11,904 nucleotides of DNA, taken from an uncultured Bacteroides sp. GTDB taxonomy: Bacteria > Bacteroidota > Bacteroidia > Bacteroidales > Bacteroidaceae. Below the pieces are notes generated by a model, which saw nothing but the letters and a program-made list of their open reading frames with translations, was not told the DNA's origin and ran no database searches. Both the position numbers and the translations under genes were made by a program. The stretch is taken from the NCBI GenBank assembly GCA_900557355.1, contig USSR01000145.1, forward strand, positions 1 through 11,904. Direction: 5' to 3'. Positions 1-7,561 of this stretch are shown here, piece after piece. How positions within the stretch are numbered: the first letter of the stretch is position 1; every line of letters begins with the position of its first letter.

Positions 1-30
1 AATTTCGAACAATTAAAATAGTTAGATACC

Positions 31-1848
31 ATGAAAAGATTATTTATCTCGTTATTTTTAGTGACGTTTTTTATTTCGGAGAGTGTGGCTCAGTGGAAGC
101 CTGTCGGTGATAAGATAAAGACTAATTGGGCGGAACAAATCAATCCGTCTCAAGTTTTACCGGAGTATCCACGACCAATTATGCAACGTAATGATTGGAA
201 GAACCTGAATGGCTTGTGGGATTATGCAATTATTGATAAAGGTGGAGCTATACCAACCAATTTTGAAGGACAGATTCTTGTTCCCTTTGCGATAGAATCC
301 TCCCTGTCCGGAGTAGGAAAGAGAGTGAATGAGAAGCAGGAAGTGATTTATCAACGGAGTTTCGACGTGCCATCGGCTTGGAAAGGCAAACAAGTTCTGT
401 TGCATTTCGGTGCTGTCGATTGGAAAACAGATGTATGGGTGAATGGTGTTAAAGTTGGAAGCCATACCGGAGGATTCACTCCGTTCTCTTTCGACATAAC
501 TCCTGCTTTGGCTGCCAAAGGTAATAATACCCTGGTGGTGAAAGTGTGGGACCCTACAGACAGAGGACCTCAACCCCGTGGCAAACAGGTGAACAGACCG
601 GAAGGTATTCAGTATACCCCTGTAACCGGTATCTGGCAAACTGTATGGCTGGAGCCTGTCAGTGGAAAACATATTGAAAACCTTCGCATTACTCCTGATA
701 TTGACCGCAATTTGTTGACGGTAAAGGCTGAACTGAATGCCAATTGTGCAACAGACCTCGTTGAAGTGAATGTATATGATGGCAATCAGCTGGTAGCTGT
801 CGGTAAGAGTATCAATGGAGAAGCTGTAGAGGTAGCGATGCCTGAAAATGCTAAATTATGGAGTCCTGATTCTCCTTTCCTTTATACCTTGAAAGTAGCT
901 CTGAAGGATGGAGGTAAAATTGTGGACAAGGTGGATAGCTATGCAGCTATGCGTAAATATTCTACTCGCCGGGATGCTAACGGTATTGTACGCCTGGAAT
1001 TGAATAATGAAGCGTTGTTCCAGTTTGGACCGCTTGATCAGGGTTGGTGGCCTGATGGTTTGTATACAGCTCCTACGGATGAGGCTTTGCTGTATGACAT
1101 CCAGAAGACGAAAGATTTTGGTTTTAATATGATTCGCAAACATATCAAAGTTGAGCCTGCCCGTTGGTATACCTATTGTGACCAGCTTGGAATTATTGTA
1201 TGGCAAGATATGCCGAGTGGTGACCGTAATCCACAGTGGCAGATGCGTCAATATTTTAATGGTACGGAAATGAAGCGTTCTGCTGAATCTGAAGGCTATT
1301 ATCGCAAAGAATGGAAGGAAATCATAGATTGCCTGTATTCTTATCCTTGTATTGGTACGTGGGTGCCGTTCAACGAAGCTTGGGGACAATTTAAAACGGT
1401 AGAAATAGCTGAATGGACAAAGCAATATGATCCGACCCGTCTGGTGAATCCGGCAAGTGGTGGTAACCATTATCCCTGTGGTGATATGCTTGACTTGCAC
1501 CATTATCCTGCACCGGAAATGTTTTTATATGACGGTCAGCGTGCAACGGTTTTAGGTGAATATGGTGGTATCGGTTTGGTTTTGAAAGATCACCTTTGGG
1601 AGCCGAACCGTAACTGGGGTTATGTACAGTTCAATTCTTCTAAAGAGGCTACTGATGAATATGTGAAGTATGCCGATATGTTATATCGGATGATTGACAG
1701 AGGATTCTCGGCAGCTGTTTATACGCAGACTACTGACGTAGAAGTGGAAGTGAATGGTTTTATAACTTATGACCGTAAGGTAATCAAGTTGGATGAAAAG
1801 CGTGTGAAAGAAATTAATACACGTATTTGTAATTCATTAAAGAAATAA
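31..1848 (+). CDS. Secreted glycoside hydrolase family 2 enzyme (beta-galactosidase/beta-glucuronidase-like)
   Basis: This 605-residue exported retaining glycosidase of the GH2 fold probably acts in the periplasm on a beta-linked sugar of an imported oligosaccharide. Residues 1-20 form a type I signal peptide with likely cleavage after Ala20 (SVA|Q). A jelly-roll sugar-binding domain follows at about 50-215 (LNGLWDYAI, VDWKTDVWVNGVKVGSHTGGF), then an Ig-like domain to about 310 and a TIM barrel to the end. The GH2 acid/base pair is visible as Asn448-Glu449 in PFNEAWGQ, and the probable nucleophile is Glu510 in LGEYGG. GFNMIRKHIKVEP is the usual GH2 barrel motif. At 605 residues it is a short GH2 without extra C-terminal domains. 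The preceding gene lies outside the window. The HTCS gene starts 24 bp downstream, so the two are probably co-transcribed. Family assignment is firm; substrate (galactoside, glucuronide, mannoside or other) is not determined. Confidence 0.93.
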   Translation: MKRLFISLFLVTFFISESVAQWKPVGDKIKTNWAEQINPSQVLPEYPRPIMQRNDWKNLNGLWDYAIIDKGGAIPTNFEGQILVPFAIESSLSGVGKRVNEKQEVIYQRSFDVPSAWKGKQVLLHFGAVDWKTDVWVNGVKVGSHTGGFTPFSFDITPALAAKGNNTLVVKVWDPTDRGPQPRGKQVNRPEGIQYTPVTGIWQTVWLEPVSGKHIENLRITPDIDRNLLTVKAELNANCATDLVEVNVYDGNQLVAVGKSINGEAVEVAMPENAKLWSPDSPFLYTLKVALKDGGKIVDKVDSYAAMRKYSTRRDANGIVRLELNNEALFQFGPLDQGWWPDGLYTAPTDEALLYDIQKTKDFGFNMIRKHIKVEPARWYTYCDQLGIIVWQDMPSGDRNPQWQMRQYFNGTEMKRSAESEGYYRKEWKEIIDCLYSYPCIGTWVPFNEAWGQFKTVEIAEWTKQYDPTRLVNPASGGNHYPCGDMLDLHHYPAPEMFLYDGQRATVLGEYGGIGLVLKDHLWEPNRNWGYVQFNSSKEATDEYVKYADMLYRMIDRGFSAAVYTQTTDVEVEVNGFITYDRKVIKLDEKRVKEINTRICNSLKK

Positions 1849-1849
1849 T

Positions 1850-1868
1850 CTTTCCTAAAAAAGGAGGG
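1850..1868 (+). promoter_or_regulatory. Strong Shine-Dalgarno of the HTCS gene inside a possible hairpin
   Basis: An AAGGAGGG stretch (1861-1868) ends 4 bases before the ATG at 1873, unusually strong for a Bacteroidales gene, and fixes that start. CTTTCCT at 1850-1856 can pair with AGGAGGG at 1862-1868 around an A-only five-base loop, with two G-U pairs; T1849 with A1869 can add one more. The GH2 stop codon is at 1846-1848, so a ribosome finishing GH2 would cover the 5' arm and free the ribosome binding site. Site and pairing are seen directly; translational coupling is inferred. Confidence 0.5.
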
Positions 1869-1872
1869 AACT

Positions 1873-4800
1873 ATGAATCGAACTATTATAAAGCTTTTCC
1901 TCTGTTTGTGCATAGTGACGGCATTGCCGTCCTATGCCTATAATACCGTTCACTATTATTTCAGAACGGTAGATATCAGAAATGGTCTTTCTCAGAACTC
2001 TGTGAATTGTATTTTCCAGGATAAGAAAGGCTTTATGTGGTTTGGTACTAAAGATGGCTTGAGCCGCTACGATGGCTTGTCTTTCCGCATCTATAACAAT
2101 GAAAATTCGAATCTGGGCAGGAATTTCATAACGGTACTTTATGAAGATAGTAAAGGGAATATATGGGTCGGTACTGATGGAGGACTTTATATTTATAACC
2201 CTATACTTGATTCTCTTACTGAATTCAATTTAGTAAGTGATAAAGGAACCGTTATCCGGGATTTTGTGACGATGATAAGGTGTGATGAGCACTCAAATCT
2301 TTGGATATCAGTTGAGAATCAGGGGCTGTTCTGTTATAATAGTGGTGAAAACAAATTACGGAATTATCTTCATGATGCGGGACTGGCCAATGTTCATCGC
2401 TTCTGGTTAAATGGGAATACTTGTTGGCTGGCATTGTATGGTGATAATCTTTATTATACAAAGGCTGACTTTGAATCGCCTTTACAGCCTTTTAAGGATG
2501 CAAATGGCAATGAGATATTCAAAGATGATATCATCAATTGTGAGATTGTCGGTCCTCATAATTACACTTACATAGCATCATCGAACGGATTGACCGAGGT
2601 TAATTTTGTGACGGGTAAATCCCGTAGGATTTTGGATGCTTTTGCACGTACGTTAGAATTTAAGTCCGATGATGAATTATGGGTAGGTACGGAAAAGGGA
2701 TTGTACATCTATAATTTGACGACTAACAAGATCACACACCTGACGGTACCCGATCAAGATGACTCCTATGCGTTATCAGACAATGCTATTTATTCGATTT
2801 ATCGCGATAGTGAGAATGGAATGTGGGTAGGTTCTTATTTTGGTGGCGTAAATTATTATCCGTATCAATGGACCTATTTTGAGAAGTTTTATCCGAGAGA
2901 GGAGATTAAGTTTTTTGGTCGTCGGGTGCGTGAGATATGTGAAGGCAATGACGGTACTTTATGGATAGGTACTGAAGATAAAGGATTGTTTAATTTTGAT
3001 CCGGAGACAGAAAAAATGGTACCATTTGAGCATCCGGATATATATAAGAATGTCCATGCTCTTTGTCTGGATGGAGATGATTTATGGGTCGGTACTTTTT
3101 CGGGGGGACCGAATAAGGTGAATTTGCGTACCAGGCAAGTGAAGCATTATTTCAAAGATAAAGGTGAAGGATCGCTAACTGCCAGTGATGCTTTTACTGT
3201 TTGCAAAACTGCTACGGAGGATATCTGGATAGGAACAACATCCGGTTTATTCAAATATAATCGTTCTTTTGATAATTTTACCCATATTCCACAGTTGGGA
3301 AATTTGTTCGTTTATGATATTTTAGAGGATTTTGAGGGGAATTTGTGGTTCGCTACTTTCTCAAATGGGGTATTCTCGTACAATACTCAGACCCAACAAT
3401 GGAAGAGTTATCTTTCAAATGAAAAAGATTCGACTTCTCTCTCTTATAACAAGGTAATTTCTATTTGCGAGGACAGCAAGAAGCGTTTGTGGTTTATGAC
3501 GATGGGAAAGGGGTTCTGCCGTTATAATCGGGAAACGGATAATTTTACACGTTACGATACGTCAAAAGGGCTTCCTAACAATACCGTCTACAAAATGGTT
3601 GAAGACAAACGGGGAAACCTTTGGGTTACAAGTAATTATGGGCTTACTTGCTTTAATCCGGATAGTGAGGCTATGCATGTATATACTACGGCAAATGGGT
3701 TACTGAGCAATCAGTTCAATTTCCAGTCTGGATATCGTGACAAGAGAGGGCGTATCTATTTCGGCAGTATTAATGGGTTTGTCATATTTGATCCGGATAA
3801 TTTTGTCGAGAATACTTTTCTTCCTCCGGTGGTCATTACCGACTTTTATCTGTTTAATAAACGCTTTTCTGTGGATACTCCGGGATCTCCTTTACGGCAG
3901 AATATAACTTATGCTGACAATATAGAGCTTGATGCAGACCAAAATTCTTTTGCCTTCCAGGTGGCAGCTTTAAGCTATCAGGCACCGGAGATGAACCGCC
4001 TGATGTATAAGCTGGAAGGCTTTGATCAGGAGTGGTATATGTTGGGGCGAAATTCTATGATTACTTATTCTAATTTACCCTATGGTAGTTATACGTTGCG
4101 TATAAAAGGATCTAATGGTGATGGAAAATGGAATGATGTGGAACGGATGCTCAATGTACGTATTCGTCCTCCTTTTTACTTATCAGTGTGGGCATACGTT
4201 ATTTATGTTATCTTGGTTCTGTGTTCATTGGTTGCCACTATTTTGTATTTCAAAAGACGGACGCAACAAAGACATCGGTTGGCAATGGAGAAGTTTGAAC
4301 GGGAAAAGGAACGTGAACTTTACTCTGCGAAAATCGATTTCTTTACGAATGTAGCGCATGAGATACGCACTCCGCTCACATTGATAAAAAGTCCGCTTGA
4401 GAATGTCCTGCTTTCTAAAAAGGTTTCTGACGAGATCAGGGACGATTTGGAAGTGATGGATCTGAATACAAACCGCTTGCTTGATTTGGTAAATCAATTG
4501 CTTGATTTCCGTAAGACGGAGACGCAAGGATTTCAATTGAACTTTGTGGAATGTGACGTTGTAGATATATTGCAAAAGACCTATAAGCGTTTTAAGCCTT
4601 TGGCACGTGAGAAGGGACTAGAACTTACCATTGATTCTCCGGAGAGTCTGTATGCCTCGGTAGATAGGGAAGGACTGACCAAGATCATCAGTAATTTGAT
4701 GACAAATGGCGTGAAATATTCGGAAACATATATCCGCATTAAGTTATACGTTGAGGGGGATCAGATGTTGCTCCTGGCGTGTAATGACGGACGTGTGGTT

Positions 4801-5823
4801 CCGCTGGAGATGCGTGAAGAGATATTTAAACCATTCGTTCAATACAAAGCCGGAGTGCTGCATTCTGTTTCCGGTACGGGTATAGGATTGCCTTTGGCGC
4901 GTTCGCTTGCCGAACTTCATGGAGGGACTTTGTGTATGGTAGATTCCATGGAAAGCAATCAGTTTTTGCTTTCGCTTCCGATAAAACATGCCCATACAAT
5001 ACAGACAAAAGAGCAAGTTGTGCCTGAAGAATCTTTTGAAAGTCAGGAGGCTAAAGAAGAAGTTGATTCGCAAAATCGTTATACGTTACTTGTTGTAGAG
5101 GATAGTTTGGAAATGCAGGCGTTCATTGTAAAACAATTATCGGCGAAATACCGGGTTTTGACAGCCTTAAATGGTGTGGAAGCCTTGAAAGTATTGGAAG
5201 AACACACTGTCAATCTGGTTATTTCGGATGTCATGATGCCTGAAATGGATGGACTGGAATTATGCGAGCATTTAAAATCTGCGGTTGATTATAGCCATAT
5301 TCCTGTTATTTTATTGACAGCTAAGACCACCCTTCAGGCTAAGATCGAAGGTATGAAGCTTGGGGCGGATGTCTATATAGAGAAACCTTTTTCTGTGGAA
5401 TATCTTAAGGTTTGTGTTTCTAACTTGCTAAGTAACCGTGAGAAACTTCGTGTTGCTTTCGTTCATTCACCTTTTGAACAGGTCAACAGTATGGCAATGA
5501 CTAAAGCGGATGAAACTTTTTTAAAGACCTTGAAAGAAGTAGTGGTCGCAAATATGCAGGATCCAGACTTTAATTTGGATGATATGGCAAGCCAGCTGAA
5601 TATGAGCCGTTCAAGTCTTAACCGAAAAATAAAAGGTATATTGGATATGACTCCGAATGATTACATTCGTTTGGAGCGTTTAAAGAAAGCGGTGCAATTA
5701 CTCAAAGAGGGGGAATGCCGGATAAATGAGGTTTGTTACATGATCGGTTTTAATACCCCTTCTTATTTTGCCAAATGCTTCCAGAAACAGTTTGGTGTTT
5801 TGCCTAAGGACTTTATAAAATAG
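1873..5823 (+). CDS. Hybrid two-component system sensor histidine kinase/response regulator (HTCS)
   Basis: This 1316-residue protein has the normal HTCS length and combines a periplasmic sensor, histidine kinase and DNA-binding response regulator in one chain in the inner membrane. Domains in order: signal sequence 1-22; about 14 beta-propeller repeats at roughly 28-650 carrying WFGT/WVGT/WIGT-type motifs; Y_Y_Y domain about 700-768; one transmembrane helix about 770-790; HisKA with phospho-acceptor His829 (NVAHEIRTPL); HATPase with N-box Asn945, a CNDG box and GTGIGL; receiver domain with phospho-acceptor Asp1119 (SDVMMPEMDG) and Lys1171 (EKPF); AraC-type helix-turn-helix about 1220-1316. 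All catalytic residues look intact. Such proteins usually bind an oligosaccharide in the periplasm and activate a neighbouring polysaccharide utilisation locus. The adjacent GH2 gene and the oxidoreductase/DUF1080 operon are candidate targets, but the ligand is unknown. Confidence 0.97.
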   Translation: MNRTIIKLFLCLCIVTALPSYAYNTVHYYFRTVDIRNGLSQNSVNCIFQDKKGFMWFGTKDGLSRYDGLSFRIYNNENSNLGRNFITVLYEDSKGNIWVGTDGGLYIYNPILDSLTEFNLVSDKGTVIRDFVTMIRCDEHSNLWISVENQGLFCYNSGENKLRNYLHDAGLANVHRFWLNGNTCWLALYGDNLYYTKADFESPLQPFKDANGNEIFKDDIINCEIVGPHNYTYIASSNGLTEVNFVTGKSRRILDAFARTLEFKSDDELWVGTEKGLYIYNLTTNKITHLTVPDQDDSYALSDNAIYSIYRDSENGMWVGSYFGGVNYYPYQWTYFEKFYPREEIKFFGRRVREICEGNDGTLWIGTEDKGLFNFDPETEKMVPFEHPDIYKNVHALCLDGDDLWVGTFSGGPNKVNLRTRQVKHYFKDKGEGSLTASDAFTVCKTATEDIWIGTTSGLFKYNRSFDNFTHIPQLGNLFVYDILEDFEGNLWFATFSNGVFSYNTQTQQWKSYLSNEKDSTSLSYNKVISICEDSKKRLWFMTMGKGFCRYNRETDNFTRYDTSKGLPNNTVYKMVEDKRGNLWVTSNYGLTCFNPDSEAMHVYTTANGLLSNQFNFQSGYRDKRGRIYFGSINGFVIFDPDNFVENTFLPPVVITDFYLFNKRFSVDTPGSPLRQNITYADNIELDADQNSFAFQVAALSYQAPEMNRLMYKLEGFDQEWYMLGRNSMITYSNLPYGSYTLRIKGSNGDGKWNDVERMLNVRIRPPFYLSVWAYVIYVILVLCSLVATILYFKRRTQQRHRLAMEKFEREKERELYSAKIDFFTNVAHEIRTPLTLIKSPLENVLLSKKVSDEIRDDLEVMDLNTNRLLDLVNQLLDFRKTETQGFQLNFVECDVVDILQKTYKRFKPLAREKGLELTIDSPESLYASVDREGLTKIISNLMTNGVKYSETYIRIKLYVEGDQMLLLACNDGRVVPLEMREEIFKPFVQYKAGVLHSVSGTGIGLPLARSLAELHGGTLCMVDSMESNQFLLSLPIKHAHTIQTKEQVVPEESFESQEAKEEVDSQNRYTLLVVEDSLEMQAFIVKQLSAKYRVLTALNGVEALKVLEEHTVNLVISDVMMPEMDGLELCEHLKSAVDYSHIPVILLTAKTTLQAKIEGMKLGADVYIEKPFSVEYLKVCVSNLLSNREKLRVAFVHSPFEQVNSMAMTKADETFLKTLKEVVVANMQDPDFNLDDMASQLNMSRSSLNRKIKGILDMTPNDYIRLERLKKAVQLLKEGECRINEVCYMIGFNTPSYFAKCFQKQFGVLPKDFIK

Positions 5824-5843
5824 CTATGAGGAGGGTTTGGTAC

Positions 5844-5903
5844 TATTTTTGCATTGTTTGAGTGGATTTTTATATTTTATATTTTAAAATTTCACTACTT
5901 TTG
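5844..5903 (+). promoter_or_regulatory. Candidate Bacteroides-type promoter for the oxidoreductase operon
   Basis: The 158-bp AT-rich gap between the HTCS stop and the operon holds two matches to the Bacteroidales -7 consensus TAnnTTTG: TATTTTTG at 5844-5851 and TACTTTTG at 5896-5903. The second is followed by GGGC and would give a leader of roughly 70 nt. Neither has a clear TTTG -33 element at the usual 19-21 base spacing, so assignment rests on the -7 match and position only. I saw no convincing terminator between the HTCS gene and this region, so readthrough from the HTCS is possible. Confidence 0.4.
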
Positions 5904-5981
5904 GGCTGTTATTTTTATATGGATATTCTGCCTGGAAATAAAGAAAGGAGTATATCTGGATTTTATTTTAAAGACCATATT

Positions 5982-7274
5982 ATGAAAGATACATTAATCA
6001 ACAGAAGAGAATTCCTTAAAAATATAGGGGTGCTTGGAGCTGGGGTGTTGTTGTCAGCAAGTCCTTGGCTTTCTGCCTTTTCGGAAGTTAAGGAAACTTC
6101 CAATGAAAAATGCCGTTTGGCTGTTATTGGGCCGGGATCACGGGGACGCTTTTTGATGAGTTTCCTGATACAGAATCCTAAAGTGGATATTGTGGCATTG
6201 TGTGATATTTACCAGCCTTCCATTGATGAGGGGTTGAAACTTGCCCCGAAAGCGAAGGTTTATAATGACTACCGGAGACTACTGGAGGACAAAACGATTG
6301 ACGCGGTATTGGTGGCTACTCCCCTTAATTCCCATTGCCAGATTGTATTAGATGCTTTTGACGCCGGTAAACATGTGTTCTGTGAAAAGACCATAGGTTT
6401 TACGATGGAAGAGTGCTACCGCATCTATCAGAAGCACATCAGTACGGGCAAGATATTCTTCACCGGTCAGCAGCGCCTTTTTGACCCGCGATATATAAAA
6501 GTAATGGAGATGGTACACGCCGGTACATTTGGCGAGATCAATGCTATCCGTACTTTCTGGAACCGGAATGGAGATTGGAGACGGGAAGTTCCTTCGCCTG
6601 AGCTGGAACGTTTGATAAACTGGCGTTTGTATCGCGAATATTCCAAGGGCTTGATGACTGAATTGGCTTGCCATCAGCTACAGATCGGAAGTTGGGCTTT
6701 GCAAAAGCTTCCTGAGAAGGTGATGGGACATGGAGCCATCACTTACTGGAAAGACGGCCGTGAAGTGTATGACAATGTAAGTTGTATATATGTGTTTGAT
6801 AATGGAGTGAAGATGACGTTCGATTCTGTCATATCCAATAAATTCTATGGCTTGGAAGAGCAAATCATGGGTAATTTGGGAACAGTAGAGCCTGAAAAGG
6901 GTAAGTATTATTTTGAGAGTGTAGCCCCTGCACCCGGATTCCTGCAGATGATCAATGATTGGGAGAATAAAGTCTTTGACTCTTTGCCTTTTGCCGGTAC
7001 CAGTTGGGCACCGGAAACTGCCAATGAAAACAAGGGAGAATTTATTTTGGGAGAACGTCCTAAATCGGATGGTACTTCTTTGCTGCTGGAGGCTTTTGTA
7101 GAGGCTGCTATTACCCGCAAGCAGCCGAAACGTATAGCCGAAGAGGGTTATTATGCAAGTATGCTGTGCTTATTGGGCGATCAGGCTTTGCAGGAAGAAA
7201 AAGTACTTTACTTCCCCGATGAGTATAAAATAGATTATCTGAATCATAAAGCTAAAACAATAGAAGCCGTATGA
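5982..7274 (+). CDS. Tat-exported Gfo/Idh/MocA-family oxidoreductase (EKT variant)
   Basis: This 430-residue NAD(P)-dependent oxidoreductase is probably a sugar or glycoside dehydrogenase/reductase acting in the periplasm. I chose ATG 5982 because the twin-arginine signal then begins at once: Arg8-Arg9 in NRREFLK followed by a hydrophobic stretch to about residue 32. The open frame extends upstream to a GTG at 5862, but that would bury the Tat motif 40 residues in. The Rossmann domain runs about 44-165 with the GxGxxG loop G50-P-G-S-R-G55. The family's EKP motif reads Glu135-Lys136-Thr, keeping the catalytic lysine but losing proline. The active-site histidine is His231 in TELACHQLQ, with Glu227 where many relatives have Asp. 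It lacks a GH109-like signature. It is first in a four-gene operon and overlaps the next gene by 4 bases. Substrate, and whether it oxidises a glycoside or reduces a 3-keto sugar, are unresolved. Confidence 0.92.
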   Translation: MKDTLINRREFLKNIGVLGAGVLLSASPWLSAFSEVKETSNEKCRLAVIGPGSRGRFLMSFLIQNPKVDIVALCDIYQPSIDEGLKLAPKAKVYNDYRRLLEDKTIDAVLVATPLNSHCQIVLDAFDAGKHVFCEKTIGFTMEECYRIYQKHISTGKIFFTGQQRLFDPRYIKVMEMVHAGTFGEINAIRTFWNRNGDWRREVPSPELERLINWRLYREYSKGLMTELACHQLQIGSWALQKLPEKVMGHGAITYWKDGREVYDNVSCIYVFDNGVKMTFDSVISNKFYGLEEQIMGNLGTVEPEKGKYYFESVAPAPGFLQMINDWENKVFDSLPFAGTSWAPETANENKGEFILGERPKSDGTSLLLEAFVEAAITRKQPKRIAEEGYYASMLCLLGDQALQEEKVLYFPDEYKIDYLNHKAKTIEAV

Positions 7275-7519
7275 AAAATACAGTTATTACCGCCCGCCGG
7301 AAAAAGATAGAATTGCTGACCTTGCTGGCATGTTTCATTATCGGCAACTTGGCCAATTTGTATGCAATAATTTCCTATAAAACCCCTTTCTCGGAGATGC
7401 TGACATCTATTTTCTATGTTCTGGCATTTTCGTGTGTGCTTTATGCCTTCTGGACCCTATTGCGACTTTTATTCTACGGAATAAGAAATTTGTTCCTTAA
7501 GAAGAAAAGTGAAGTATAG
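7271..7519 (+). CDS. Small two-helix inner-membrane protein of unknown function
   Basis: This 82-residue protein is not recognised as a known family. Its ATG overlaps the upstream stop in an ATGA, and it lies 42 bp before the next oxidoreductase, so it is a genuine, probably translationally coupled operon member. Two hydrophobic segments are visible, about residues 13-36 and 43-69, joined by a short loop (KTPFSE). The N-terminus (RRKK) and C-terminus (KKK) are basic, so by the positive-inside rule both ends should face the cytoplasm. It has one cysteine in each helix (Cys21, Cys55) and no histidine, which argues against bis-His heme binding. Sitting between two exported oxidoreductases, it could anchor them, act as a subunit, or help recycle their cofactor; these are guesses from context. 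No signal peptide, lipobox or metal motif is seen. Confidence 0.82.
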   Translation: MKNTVITARRKKIELLTLLACFIIGNLANLYAIISYKTPFSEMLTSIFYVLAFSCVLYAFWTLLRLLFYGIRNLFLKKKSEV

Positions 7520-7561
7520 AGATAATTGAAATAGAATTACTTAATTAATACCAATGAGATA

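Noticed and set aside
157..1503. Long open frames on the minus strand within GH2 (157-672 and 856-1503)
   Set aside because: They lie entirely antisense to a gene with clear GH2 catalytic motifs and their translations show no recognisable domain or signal.
2030..3830. Repeated WFGT/WVGT/WIGT-coding segments as possible DNA repeats
   Set aside because: They are diverged protein-level beta-propeller blades of the HTCS sensor; the underlying DNA is not repetitive.
4115..4354. Overlapping + strand frame of 79 codons inside the HTCS gene
   Set aside because: It is an out-of-frame reading of the Y_Y_Y/transmembrane/HisKA coding region, whose own frame is well conserved.
5862..5981. In-frame 40-residue N-terminal extension of the first oxidoreductase from GTG 5862
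   Set aside because: The Tat motif would be displaced to the middle of the leader, the extension overlaps the promoter-like TACTTTTG, and ATG 5982 gives a standard twin-arginine signal at once.
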